DNA of 64,000 nt from Cyanobacteria bacterium FACHB-DQ100 (GTDB taxonomy: Bacteria > Cyanobacteriota > Cyanobacteriia > Leptolyngbyales > Leptolyngbyaceae). A program made the position numbers and the translations under genes. The DNA lies in NCBI GenBank assembly GCA_014695195.1, contig JACJNW010000041.1:1-64000 (forward strand), given 5' to 3'. A model generated the notes under the pieces. It was not told where the DNA came from. It searched no databases and was given only the letters and a program-made list of their open reading frames with translations. Each line of letters starts with the position of its first letter. The first letter of the stretch is position 1. Below are positions 1 through 7,918 of the stretch, piece by piece.

Positions 1-1
1 G

Positions 2-3000
2 ATTGTTGGTGGTTCGCCTGAAGACCGAGAACGCTATCAACGCTACCTGCTGCACGATGCAGAACACACCTATACCCTCCTAGAAGCCGCCTCGGCTCAG
101 CAAGGGCGCGAGCTCTATCAGCAGGCTCAACCAGATGCCGTGTTATTCCACAATCAACCGCAGGATCTGAATGCGCTCGACTTTCTAGCCCAATTACGCT
201 CTGCAGCCTCCCCACCGACCTGTCTACCAATCATTCTGCTGATTAAGCAGGAGAACGCGGCAGTTGCTGTACAGGCGATCAAAGCCGGTGCCCAGGACTA
301 CCTGATTAAGGAACACATGACCGCGGAGATGTTGCATCTTGCGATTAACCAGACGATTGAAACGGTTCATCTAAAGACTGAGCTCCATCAACGACGGGAG
401 CGAGAGCGACTAGTCGCTCAGGTGACCCAGCATATCCAACGCTCCCTTGATCTCAACACTATCTTGCAGATTGGTGTCGATGGGGTACGGCAGTTCCTCC
501 GCACGAATCGGGTGCTCATTTTCCGAGTTGAGTCTGATGGCAGTGGCACCGTCGTCAGCGAATCCGTGGGAGCGCCCTGGCAGTCCATTCTTGCGTCCAA
601 TCTGTTTGATCCCTGCTTCGTAGAAAGCTATATCGAACCCTTTGCTCAGGGACTGGTTACCAGCAAAACCGATATTCACGACGGCAGCATTGATCCCTGT
701 CATGTCAACTTACTCGTCCAGTTTCAGGTCAGAGCCAATCTAGTCGTGCCCATTCTACAGGACGACCGCCTCTGGGGGCTGATTATCGCCCATCATTGTT
801 CCGCTCCTCGGCAGTGGCAACCGCTCGAAGTGGATCTCCTGAAAGAGTTGGCAAACCAATTAGGCATTGCCCTGCAACAAGCAGAACTGTACCAGCAATC
901 CCAACAGGAACTGACCGAGCGCAAGCGAGCCGTGGCCGCGTTGCAAGAAAGTGAAGACCGGTTTCGGCAGTTAGCTGAAAATATCAATACCGTATTCTGG
1001 ATCAAAGAGGCGCATGCAGACTGTTGCAGCTACGTCAGTCCTGCCTACGAGCAATTGTGGGGGCTGAATTCGCAGGAATTGTACCACTCCCACCAAGCCT
1101 GGACTGATTATATTCATCCCGAAGATCGCGAAGTCACAGCCAAAGCCTTTAAGGAAAAAGCGGCGACTGGGCAATTCGATCAGGAATATCGGATTGTTCT
1201 CCCCGATGGCAGCGTTCGCTGGGTGCGAGACCGTTGCTTTCCACTGCAGGATGAGACAGGAGTGCTGTATCGCTTTGTGGGCATTGCCGAGGATATTACC
1301 GAGCGCAAGCAAACGGAAGCCGCCCTGCGAAAAAATGAACAGCTGCTGCGGCTCGCACTGACCGGGGCAAGGCAAGGGATTTGGGACTGGAACTTAAAAT
1401 CAGGGGTGCTCACCTGGGATCGGCAGTGTAAGGAAATGTTCGGCGTGACGCCAGACTTTCCCGTCACGTTTGAATGGCACATCGATGCGTTACATCCCGA
1501 TGATCGCCAGCGCGTCCAGGATGCAGCTGCTATGGCTCTGCGGGAACGCACCGAGTTTCACGAAGAGTACCGCACCCTCCATCCGGATGGCACAATGCGG
1601 TGGATTCTAGCTCGGGGCTGCGGGTTCTACGATGACGCTGGAGAACCCTATCGCATGTCGGGCACGGTGTTGGATATTACAGAACGCAAACACACCGAAG
1701 CCGAATTGCAGGAGCGCAATGCCCAGCTTCAACTGCTGTATGAAACGACTCGTGATTTACTGTCTTCGACCCAACCGCTGGCTTTGGTGGAGACAGTCTT
1801 TCACAGACTTAAAAGCCTAATTGGGGTGGATGTTTACCTCAACTACATCCTCGATGAACCGCAGCAGCAGTTACAGCTGACCTTCTATAGTGGCATCCCA
1901 GAGGACCTTGCTCGGCAGATCGAATGGCTGGACCTGGGGCAAGCGATTTGTGGTACGGTCGCACAACAGTGTCGTCAGATCGTACAGACGGATGTGCAGC
2001 ACTGTCATGATCCTCGATGCCAACTGGTACAATCGCTGGGATTGACCGCCTATGCCTGTCAGCCCCTGATTGCTCAAGGCAAACTGTTTGGCACATTAAG
2101 CTTTGGCAGCCGCAGTCGTACCGAGTTTACCGCCGCTGAGCAATCCCTCTGCCAAGCTATTTGTGATCAGATTGCCATTGCCCTGGAGCGGTCTGAACTC
2201 TTAACTTCACTTCAACAGCAGACCGAGGAACTGGTGCGCGTTAATCGCATCAAGGATGAGTTTTTGGCCGTGCTGTCCCACGAATTGCGCTCGCCCCTCA
2301 ACCCCATTCTTGGTTGGACTAAACTGCTGCAAACCCGGAACTTTAACCCGGCTCAAACAGCTCAAGCCCTAGCAGCAATTGAACGCAACGCCAAACTGCA
2401 GACGCAACTGATCGATGACCTGCTCGATATCGCCAAGATTCTCCGCGGCAAGCTGAGCTTGACGGTCGCACCAGTCGATCTCGTGTTTGTGATTGAGTCA
2501 GCGATCGAAACCGTCAGCACTGCAGCCCAAGCGAAATCGATTCAACTGCAGACTGTGGTACCCCAGATCGGACCTATCTCGGGAGATGCTGTTCGGCTGC
2601 AGCAAATCGTCTGGAACCTGCTGTCAAATGCGGTCAAATTCACGCCGAGCCAGGGACGGGTAGAGATTCGATTGGAGCAAGTGGGCGATCTGGCGCAGAT
2701 TACGGTCAGCGATACCGGCAAGGGCATCAACCCTGACTTCCTTCCCCATATCTTCGAGTCGTTCCGACAGGAAGATTTGTCGACCACTCGGACGTTTGGG
2801 GGATTGGGATTGGGTTTGGCAATCGTTCGCAACCTCGTTGAGGCGCACGGGGGAACGATCTGGGCAGAAAGCCCCGGCGAAGGGCAGGGCGCCATCTTTA
2901 CCGTCCGATTGCCCTTACTGCAGGCAGTCTCTGCATCAAATTCGCCCGAGCCGGTTCCAGAGCTAGAACCGGATTTAGCGGGGATTCGGATTCTGGTTGT

Positions 3001-3364
3001 GGATGATGAACGCGATACTCGGGATTTGATCAACGTGGTGCTGACCCAAACCGGGGCTGAGGTCTTAGCGGTTACGACCGCTCAAGAAGCGTTAGCAGCT
3101 TTGAGTCCGTTCCAACCCCACGTATTAGTGAGCGATATTGGCATGCCCGAGATGAATGGCTATGCCCTGCTGCAACAGGTACGCGCGCTCCCGGCTCATC
3201 AAGGAGGACAAACGCCTGCGATCGCTCTGACGGCTTATGCTCGAAAAGAAGATGCAGAGCACGCCCTCCGCTGTGGCTTTCAAGGTCATCTCGCGAAGCC
3301 GATTGAACCGATTCAGTTAACTAGGACTGTGTGCTCATTCACACCTCGTGACAATCGAGGGTAG
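2..3364 (+). CDS. Hybrid sensor histidine kinase (REC-GAF-PAS-PAS-GAF-HisKA-HATPase-REC), 5' end outside window
   Basis: The frame is open from base 2, so the true start lies upstream; the GTG at 140 falls inside a receiver domain and should not be taken as the start. Domains in order by base: C-terminal half of a response-regulator receiver (to about 400, with AIKAGAQDYLIKE), a GAF domain of the type found in phytochrome-like kinases (about 430-900), two PAS/PAC units (about 940-1690), a second GAF (about 1720-2200), the HisKA dimerisation helix with LSHELRSPLNPILGW (His near 2280), an HATPase_c with the glycine-rich lid FGGLGLGLAI, and a C-terminal receiver with VVDDE and the probable acceptor Asp in SDIGMPEMNG near 3133. 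No membrane segment is visible, so it is probably cytoplasmic. Signal and partner regulator are unknown. A hairpin follows the stop directly. Confidence 0.9.
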   Translation: MVGGSPEDRERYQRYLLHDAEHTYTLLEAASAQQGRELYQQAQPDAVLFHNQPQDLNALDFLAQLRSAASPPTCLPIILLIKQENAAVAVQAIKAGAQDYLIKEHMTAEMLHLAINQTIETVHLKTELHQRRERERLVAQVTQHIQRSLDLNTILQIGVDGVRQFLRTNRVLIFRVESDGSGTVVSESVGAPWQSILASNLFDPCFVESYIEPFAQGLVTSKTDIHDGSIDPCHVNLLVQFQVRANLVVPILQDDRLWGLIIAHHCSAPRQWQPLEVDLLKELANQLGIALQQAELYQQSQQELTERKRAVAALQESEDRFRQLAENINTVFWIKEAHADCCSYVSPAYEQLWGLNSQELYHSHQAWTDYIHPEDREVTAKAFKEKAATGQFDQEYRIVLPDGSVRWVRDRCFPLQDETGVLYRFVGIAEDITERKQTEAALRKNEQLLRLALTGARQGIWDWNLKSGVLTWDRQCKEMFGVTPDFPVTFEWHIDALHPDDRQRVQDAAAMALRERTEFHEEYRTLHPDGTMRWILARGCGFYDDAGEPYRMSGTVLDITERKHTEAELQERNAQLQLLYETTRDLLSSTQPLALVETVFHRLKSLIGVDVYLNYILDEPQQQLQLTFYSGIPEDLARQIEWLDLGQAICGTVAQQCRQIVQTDVQHCHDPRCQLVQSLGLTAYACQPLIAQGKLFGTLSFGSRSRTEFTAAEQSLCQAICDQIAIALERSELLTSLQQQTEELVRVNRIKDEFLAVLSHELRSPLNPILGWTKLLQTRNFNPAQTAQALAAIERNAKLQTQLIDDLLDIAKILRGKLSLTVAPVDLVFVIESAIETVSTAAQAKSIQLQTVVPQIGPISGDAVRLQQIVWNLLSNAVKFTPSQGRVEIRLEQVGDLAQITVSDTGKGINPDFLPHIFESFRQEDLSTTRTFGGLGLGLAIVRNLVEAHGGTIWAESPGEGQGAIFTVRLPLLQAVSASNSPEPVPELEPDLAGIRILVVDDERDTRDLINVVLTQTGAEVLAVTTAQEALAALSPFQPHVLVSDIGMPEMNGYALLQQVRALPAHQGGQTPAIALTAYARKEDAEHALRCGFQGHLAKPIEPIQLTRTVCSFTPRDNRG

Positions 3365-3369
3365 GGTTA

Positions 3370-3401
3370 GCCGACGCAGGGAGGCTACTCTCTGCGTCGG
3401 C
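3370..3401 (+). terminator. Hairpin terminator after the sensor kinase
   Basis: A 10-bp perfect stem GCCGACGCAG/CTGCGTCGGC starts 5 bases after the kinase stop. Inside it a G-T wobble and a further GAG/CTC pair give a four-base loop. No strong T-run follows, so termination may be partial. Confidence 0.6.
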
Positions 3402-3470
3402 TTGAAACCCGAACGTGATTCGTTAGATCATCCGGCTTCTCCGCTGATTTGGTGTCAGAAATACCAGTCT

Positions 3471-3496
3471 TCAGAGTATGGCTAGCCATACTCTGA
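3471..3496. repeat. 26-bp perfect palindrome
   Basis: The two 13-base halves (TCAGAGTATGGCT and its exact reverse complement) join without a spacer, with AGCT-like symmetry at the centre. No gene starts here convincingly. It could be a protein-binding site or the core of a small mobile-element end. Confidence 0.6.
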
Positions 3497-4018
3497 TTCA
3501 AACGCATAAATGTTCACCAAAGTCACTGCTAGAAGTTCGACCACGCCCCGCAATGCGAAGCCGTGCTGGCTCGGTTGCTCGGCTGTCGCTCTATCATTTA
3601 GGTCGTAATCTAAAGCCTTTCAGAACGATTGAGGCTGCGCTCCGACAAGCACGACGATGGCAGTAATGAGGGCATCCGGCAAGTCCAACTTAGATAAAAA
3701 GCAATCAAACCCTGCTGCAAGCACTTGATGAGCACAGAACTCTCGATTGTAGGAGGTAAGCCCAATCGGCCGAAAGCTATATATGCCACGGAATCTGAGT
3801 TATCGACATTTAGGAGTCTCATTTGTCGATCGTACGTTTAGAACAGGATTTCTGGCTGTCGTTCCGCCGATCATGGCTGTCATTTAACAGCCCTTCGCCT
3901 CTGCGTTGAACCCCTATCAAGCTATTAGTTCAGTTCGTCACTCTATACCAAAAGGGCTTAGCTCGGGTCAATTACTACTGCTGTTGACCTTAACAGACTC
4001 GTTGCAAAAATCTGACCC

Positions 4019-4076
4019 AAGCCTTATAAGCTTTAGCTAGATAATAAAAAGACAAAATCCTTATCTAGCAAGGCTT
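4019..4076. repeat. Nested inverted repeat, possibly a MITE end or terminator relic
   Basis: Inner arms GCTAGATAA (4036-4044) and TTATCTAGC (4061-4069) pair perfectly over a 16-base loop. Outer arms AAGCCTT (4019-4025) and AAGGCTT (4070-4076) also pair, leaving a bulge on the left side only. No flanking gene explains it. Confidence 0.45.
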
Positions 4077-4210
4077 TCGGAGTCAACCCCAGTAAATAGA
4101 AAGCTCCAAAGTCAGCTGCGTATGTCGAAGTGGAGCGAAAAAACGGCACATTGCTATTCATTTTTTAATCTCTTTTATGCCGTGTCAACTACAAATCGGG
4201 TTCGCGAAAA

Positions 4211-4387
4211 TTATACTGAGATGAGATCGCTGTGCATTTGCAAGGGTTTGAGCATTTGTTCTAATTGACGCGAAGCCCAAAAGTAATTGACGCGGCACAA
4301 GGCTGTACCCGCCGACGTTAACATTCGATTTCTAGCCCAGGCAATATGCTCACTCTCTTCTTTTCTTAGAGCTCGGCTAACAGCCAT
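4211..4387 (-). CDS. Possible small ORF of 58 aa, or fragment of a decayed gene
   Basis: An ATG-started frame on the minus strand encodes a polar, helix-prone 58-residue peptide containing EESEHIAWARNRML and RVNYFWASRQLEQML. There is no good ribosome-binding site. Just upstream, in another frame, another protein-like stretch (QFLPEEFWYKYARLD) ends at a stop codon, which suggests a frameshifted older gene rather than a new small one. Family not recognised. Confidence 0.15.
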   Translation of the reverse strand: MAVSRALRKEESEHIAWARNRMLTSAGTALCRVNYFWASRQLEQMLKPLQMHSDLISV

Positions 4388-4596
4388 AAACAGTCCAATC
4401 TAGCATATTTGTACCAAAACTCTTCCGGTAAGAATTGTTGTACTTACATTGCGGCAGAAGAAATCGTGTCCTTCACTTTCAGTCCTTGACTGATGTCAGA
4501 AGTTTTTCAAATCAAAGGGTAGGGGAGGGGTTCACTGAATTGAATAATTCCCTCCAAAGTTGCGTCAAATTTTGCTCCAGCTCCGCGTTCTGAACC

Positions 4597-5598
4597 TTAC
4601 AGGTCATCGTCGTCTTCGCTCCTGACTAAGTTGCCTAAGTTAATCGGCAAGCTTATGAGTGGCACGACATCAGACCCTAACTTCAATTGCTGCGCGAGTG
4701 ATTGCAAGGCTAACTGAAGGGTTAACGTTCCGCGCCCGGTCGCGATCGGTAGATGCGACCAAATCTCTTGCAAACTCTCCCAAACAGCGTCATCAACAGG
4801 AACGGACAGATGTTCGGGACGCGCTGTTTTCTCCTCTGATTTATCCCCATCTTGTTTGGGTCTGTCCCATAGTGGCGCGAGCCAATCAATCATCTTCACC
4901 TCCATTGCAAGAACAGTTTCCTTGGGAGAACCCTTCGTGTACAGGACACCAAACCGCGCGTCGGGTATCTGTTTCAATTCCGGCTTGAGATTATGCCGAG
5001 TCAACCTTTGTTTCACATTCAACGACATCCCGATATACAGCGGTTCAGTTTGGGTTGCAAAGAAGTAGACACCAGGCAAGCTTTTAGCGGTTGCGAACTC
5101 GTCGATCGGCTGTAAGCGATCATAGTCGTCAAGTAGGCTTTCCTTAATCCGATCGGGGTTTTTAACATCAGGGCAGGCGGTACGAATCAGTTCGTTATAT
5201 TCAGAAGCCAGCTCGCGGAAAAGCTCGCTTAGCTCAGATTTGAGCGTTTCGACTAAAACAGGAATTGATTCTTTGGAGAGCGCAAACAAGAGGGAATTCT
5301 GGTTTAACCGGACACAGAACTGCTGATCCACCGGGTCACGCCCAACGCGAGTGAAGACAGAAGTAGTGAGCTTGTTTGTATAGCCAAACTTGTCTACAGC
5401 GGTTATTTCCAAACCAACCCGGAGGCTATTGAGACTAAACGTACTCAACCAATCCAATTGGCGAAGACAGTAATAGAAAGCTGTGCGATAGAGCGGATCA
5501 GGTTTTTTCAGATGTTCCTTCAGATGGGCTTTGTACCAAGCAGCCTTCCAACCAAACAGGGAACTCTTAGAAACATTACATTCAATCAGTTCAAGCAT
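4597..5598 (-). CDS. GIY-YIG domain protein
   Basis: A 333-residue protein. I start it at the ATG at 5598 because GGAG lies 7 bases upstream; the longer frame from a TTG at 5664 would run through the terminator hairpin of the preceding gene. A divergent GIY-YIG nuclease core lies at about residues 173-245: G176-V-Y178 for GIY, Y188-I-G190 for YIG, R198, H202 and E233 at positions expected for catalytic residues. The remainder is unlike known DNA-binding modules. The C-terminus is acidic (SEDDDDL). GIY-YIG proteins cut DNA in homing, repair or phage contexts; here it could be an element endonuclease, but activity is not demonstrated. It is the left-most gene clearly belonging to the element. 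Confidence 0.7.
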   Translation of the reverse strand: MLELIECNVSKSSLFGWKAAWYKAHLKEHLKKPDPLYRTAFYYCLRQLDWLSTFSLNSLRVGLEITAVDKFGYTNKLTTSVFTRVGRDPVDQQFCVRLNQNSLLFALSKESIPVLVETLKSELSELFRELASEYNELIRTACPDVKNPDRIKESLLDDYDRLQPIDEFATAKSLPGVYFFATQTEPLYIGMSLNVKQRLTRHNLKPELKQIPDARFGVLYTKGSPKETVLAMEVKMIDWLAPLWDRPKQDGDKSEEKTARPEHLSVPVDDAVWESLQEIWSHLPIATGRGTLTLQLALQSLAQQLKLGSDVVPLISLPINLGNLVRSEDDDDL

Positions 5599-5613
5599 TT
5601 GAATCTCCAATAG

Positions 5614-5637
5614 AAAAGCCCCGCTGGGCTGCGGGGC
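5614..5637 (-). terminator. Rho-independent terminator
   Basis: On the minus strand the stem GCCCCGC/GCGGGGC with a six-base loop is followed by TTTTCTATT. It ends transcription from the gene at 5711-6475 before the GIY-YIG gene, which then needs its own promoter or read-through. Confidence 0.75.
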
Positions 5638-5710
5638 GATGGACCTTACAGAAAAAAGCAGCAAGCATATAGCAATTGTTTCAGCAGTCGCTTTAGGAAC
5701 GAAGCGACTG

Positions 5711-6475
5711 TTATTTGCCCTTTTTTAGCTGACTTTTTACTTGTTGTCGGTACTGTTCTGCGAGTAGATGCTTTGCCATTTCTTCCTCCATGATGCGAGC
5801 CTTTTCTTCCTCGGTTAACTCAAGGATCGGCGCATCGTCGTCATCACCTTCATTCAAGGTCTCGATTGCTTCTTGGAGAATTTCAAGCCGTGATTTGGCA
5901 TCTTGTTTCACGAGCGCTGAAGTTTGCTTCGCTTGTGCGTTTTCATCTCGCTTGTTTTTTGCCATCTCTAACAGAGTCGCCGCGACAGCCAGCTTGTCTT
6001 TAACAGCCTTCGCACCGTACCGATCAACCAATTCCTCACGTAGCGTTTCGACGGCAATTTTGTCACCGTTTTCACCCTGAATACATCGAGCGATCACTTC
6101 ACCAATCGCGTCGAATCCGAACTCGGTAATCTGACCTTTCTTATCCTGAATCTCGGGACAATTAACATATTCATAGGCAGGCTTGATGAACTTCTGCATC
6201 CAAGATCCCTTCAACGTACTGGGGTTGCATACCAGCCCGTTTTGCTTGTAACCGTCCACAGCATCCTTGAAACTGAGTGGAAAACTCAGCCCGGTTTTGT
6301 CCAGTTTTACAGCCGGTTTTGCATCGGTTTTTCCCGGTTCGATTCCAGTTCCGTCTGGATTCACTTCGGTTCCGTCGAGTGTCGTGTAGGTTTCCATCAG
6401 TTGTCTCCGGGTTTCCTCTAGTTTTAATCGGTCAAACTCAGGCATATCGGGCGATACAGTCGTTTTGCAGGTCAC
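5711..6475 (-). CDS. Element-encoded protein of unknown function
   Basis: A 254-residue protein, family not recognised. The start is the GTG at 6475, which has AGGAG 8 bases upstream; a GTG 9 bases earlier is too close to that site. The N-terminal part is short and rich in Gly, Pro, Thr and Asp (about residues 30-55), followed by a globular stretch (FPLSFKDAVDGYKQNGLV, FIKPAYEYVNCPEIQDKKG) and a long charged helical C-terminal half with ETLNEGDDDDAP and a Lys-rich tail. The 5' coding region overlaps a phased array of CCGGTT-like hexamers, so base sequence as well as protein may be constrained. It is transcribed divergently from the RHH gene at 6726. A replication-accessory or DNA-binding role is possible, but nothing in the sequence proves it. 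Confidence 0.6.
   Translation of the reverse strand: MTCKTTVSPDMPEFDRLKLEETRRQLMETYTTLDGTEVNPDGTGIEPGKTDAKPAVKLDKTGLSFPLSFKDAVDGYKQNGLVCNPSTLKGSWMQKFIKPAYEYVNCPEIQDKKGQITEFGFDAIGEVIARCIQGENGDKIAVETLREELVDRYGAKAVKDKLAVAATLLEMAKNKRDENAQAKQTSALVKQDAKSRLEILQEAIETLNEGDDDDAPILELTEEEKARIMEEEMAKHLLAEQYRQQVKSQLKKGK
6291..6371. repeat. Phased CCRGTT hexamer array, block 1
   Basis: CCGGTT, CCAGTT or TCGGTT hexamers start at 6291, 6301, 6313, 6324, 6334, 6345 and 6366. The steps are 10, 12, 11, 10, 11 and 21 bases, close to one or two helical turns. The spacing is not a multiple of three, so it is not a by-product of a protein repeat, although the block lies in the 5' part of a gene. Confidence 0.65.
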
Positions 6476-6548
6476 GAGTAGCACTCCTAGTTTTCAAAGA
6501 TTTCAATCCTAATCAAGTCTCGAGGGAAACCGATTTGAGTCTGGCCTG

Positions 6549-6620
6549 AACCGGACTGGAACCAGTTCTAAACCGGTTTAGAACTGGTTCTAAAACCGAG
6601 TGTCCGGTTTTGCGCCGGTT
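6549..6620. repeat. Phased AACCGG/CCGGTT hexamer array, block 2
   Basis: Copies start at 6549 (AACCGG), 6560 (AACCAG), 6571 (AACCGG), 6582 (AACTGG), 6594 (AACCGA), 6604 (CCGGTT) and 6615 (CCGGTT), with steps of 11, 11, 11, 12, 10 and 11. AACCGG and CCGGTT are reverse complements, so the sites share a face of the helix. The block lies in the intergenic region between the gene at 5711-6475 and the RHH gene at 6726. It resembles centromere or iteron arrays bound by small RHH or Rep proteins. Confidence 0.7.
6559..6590. repeat. 32-bp perfect palindrome inside the hexamer array
   Basis: The 16-base arm GAACCAGTTCTAAACC is followed at once by its exact reverse complement. It holds four hexamer units of the array and could form a cruciform. 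Confidence 0.8.
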
Positions 6621-6636
6621 TTCACTTACTATAACA

Positions 6637-6652
6637 TATCGTACATACGATA
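6637..6652. promoter_or_regulatory. Putative RHH operator and promoter region
   Basis: TATCGTA and TACGATA flank a CA centre. A TATAAT at 6670-6675 could be the -10 box for the gene at 6726, which would place the palindrome over its -35 region, as expected for an autorepressor site. The flanks (ACTATA, ATAGT) resemble the palindrome at 11805 before the other RHH gene. Confidence 0.45.
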
Positions 6653-6725
6653 GTGTCATTATTGGATACTATAATGAAAAGCGTATTCAAAATTAGTCAT
6701 TTAGGTTTCAATAGGAAGACACAGT

Positions 6726-6974
6726 ATGACAGTTGCAAGTGTGGGAAGACCAAAGAAACTAGCGAAGCGTCGCAACTATAAAATCAGCTTCGATGTGCTG
6801 GCGAAGTTGCAGGCGATCGCACAGTTAGAAGATAGGAGTGATACGGCACAGCTAGAGCGCTTTATTCGGGAAGGCGCGGAACGTTGGGAGTTGGAAAATC
6901 CTGGCAAGGCATCGGCTTATCGAGATAGGACTCTCAAGATACAAACAGAATTGGAGAACTCTCACGACGAATAG
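6726..6974 (+). CDS. Ribbon-helix-helix DNA-binding protein
   Basis: An 82-residue protein with a basic N-terminal arm (GRPKKLAKRR), a predicted beta strand (NYKISFD) and two helices (VLAKLQAIAQLE, TAQLERFIREGAERW), the layout of CopG/Arc-type regulators. AGGAAG precedes the ATG. It lies beside the helically phased CCGGTT arrays and behind the 6637 palindrome, so it may repress its own promoter and may coat the array. Small RHH proteins in such positions include plasmid segregation adaptors (ParR, Omega) and copy-number repressors. No ParM- or ParA-like ATPase is encoded nearby. A bidirectional terminator follows 2 bases after the stop. Confidence 0.6.
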   Translation: MTVASVGRPKKLAKRRNYKISFDVLAKLQAIAQLEDRSDTAQLERFIREGAERWELENPGKASAYRDRTLKIQTELENSHDE

Positions 6975-6975
6975 A

Positions 6976-7014
6976 AAAAGCCGCCCCTGACTCAGTTGTC
7001 AAAGGGCGGCTTTT
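6976..7014. terminator. Bidirectional terminator
   Basis: AAAAGCCGCCC and GGGCGGCTTTT pair perfectly around a 17-base loop. The A-run and T-run let it serve the RHH gene (+) and the gene ending at 7026 (-). Confidence 0.85.
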
Positions 7015-7025
7015 CTTTAAGTAAT

Positions 7026-7397
7026 TTAGATCATCGATTGATGATCGAGAGTCAACGTTAGGGCGCGGAGAACCTCGACGCCTTCGTCGACTTCAGCGTT
7101 GTGGATGATCGTGAGAAAGCCCTTCAGCTTCGGAGTATCGAAGGCGGGCCAGTCTGATCGTTTGAAGCAGCCAGTGTCGAGACCTTGCTCGAAGTTAAGG
7201 GCTTCTGAGGCGAGCCAGCCGCTCAGGAGTCGAATGCAGAGCAGTCTGTCAGAAAGAGCGAGACGAACGAAGTCTGCTCCGTATAGCTCAAGTAGACTCT
7301 GCAAGCGTGTGGGCGGTAGGGCGCTTCGGACGTCGCGTCGGAAACGTCTTAATAGATCCTGAGCAGTCGCGTGGAACTTTGATGTAGAGGCTGACAT
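7026..7397 (-). CDS. Element-encoded hypothetical protein
   Basis: A 123-residue soluble protein, family not recognised. AGGAG lies 7 bases before the ATG. The N-terminal half is basic and helical (LLRRFRRDVRSALPPTRLQSLLELYG); the second half is neutral to acidic (EVDEGVEVLRALTLTLDHQ). No membrane segment and no catalytic motif are seen. It follows the gene at 7407-7706 after 9 bases, so the two are probably one transcript, ended by the bidirectional terminator at 6976-7014. Confidence 0.6.
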   Translation of the reverse strand: MSASTSKFHATAQDLLRRFRRDVRSALPPTRLQSLLELYGADFVRLALSDRLLCIRLLSGWLASEALNFEQGLDTGCFKRSDWPAFDTPKLKGFLTIIHNAEVDEGVEVLRALTLTLDHQSMI

Positions 7398-7406
7398 AAG
7401 AGACTC

Positions 7407-7706
7407 CTAGAAAAAGCATTTACTTGTGAGAACGCTTGTGGTCAATGCGACGTAGACTGAGACCGCGCCGAGCGATGCACCGGCAACCAGATTGACCAGT
7501 TGGATCAATGTGGGTCGAACTGCCTTAGCGAGACGGTAGTTGGATTCAGCCGCCGCTAGGTCTGAGTGCAGTTCGTGAATCCGGGCTCTGAGAATCTCAG
7601 AGTGTTTATCTGGTGTGATGCCGCTGAGAAGTTGATGCAATTCAGATTCGACTTTGGAAGTTTGCTGAGCGTTATGTTGAGCAATGCGAGCGAGGATGTC
7701 ATTCAT
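7407..7706 (-). CDS. Small membrane-anchored hypothetical protein
   Basis: A 99-residue protein with a polar, coiled-coil-prone N-terminal two thirds (KVESELHQLLSG, ILRARIHELHSDLAAAESNY) and a single hydrophobic segment near the C-terminus (LIQLVNLVAGASLGAVSVYV), consistent with a tail anchor. First gene of a two-gene unit with 7026-7397. The ribosome-binding site is weak (GGAC). The layout recalls phage or plasmid small membrane proteins, but no function can be assigned. Confidence 0.55.
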   Translation of the reverse strand: MNDILARIAQHNAQQTSKVESELHQLLSGITPDKHSEILRARIHELHSDLAAAESNYRLAKAVRPTLIQLVNLVAGASLGAVSVYVALTTSVLTSKCFF

Positions 7707-7754
7707 GATTCAAGTCCGTTAAAATGAACTGAAGAATGATTTACCTCGTTAAAG

Positions 7755-7801
7755 AAGCCCGCGTCCTGAACGTTTTTGCAGTTCTGACAGGACGCGGGCT
7801 T
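7755..7801. terminator. Strong hairpin with 14-bp stem
   Basis: AAGCCCGCGTCCTG and CAGGACGCGGGCTT pair perfectly over a 19-base loop, with short T-runs on both strands. It separates the small operon on the left from the gene at 7919 on the right, acting as an insulator rather than ending an obvious gene. Confidence 0.65.
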
Positions 7802-7918
7802 TTAGTATCTAAGCCGCTGGTGATCTGGGATTAGCTCTCAGCTTAGTGGGTAATTGGTACTCGCGGATTCATCGTCTGATACGAGACGCGATACGGCGCA
7901 ATCCAGGACGATCTGGAA

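Larger units (their letters stand above)
3402..4596. other. Gene-poor stretch with palindromes and possible decayed coding remnants
   Basis: About 1.2 kb without a convincing gene. Both strands hold only short open frames lacking ribosome-binding sites or recognisable motifs. It contains a 26-bp perfect palindrome (3471-3496), a nested inverted repeat (4019-4076), and on the minus strand two short protein-like stretches in different frames near 4211-4440. It lies between the kinase gene and the accessory element, so it may contain the eroded left border of that element. I found no copy of the tRNA-Pro 3' end here. Confidence 0.5.

Noticed and set aside
3478-3666. Plus-strand open frame of 62 codons in the gap after the first kinase
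   Set aside because: It starts inside the 26-bp palindrome, has no ribosome-binding site, and its composition is that of random sequence.
3906-3913. TTGAACCC, shared with the tRNA-Pro T arm, as a possible left attachment core
   Set aside because: Only 8 bases match and the flanks differ; such a match is expected by chance.
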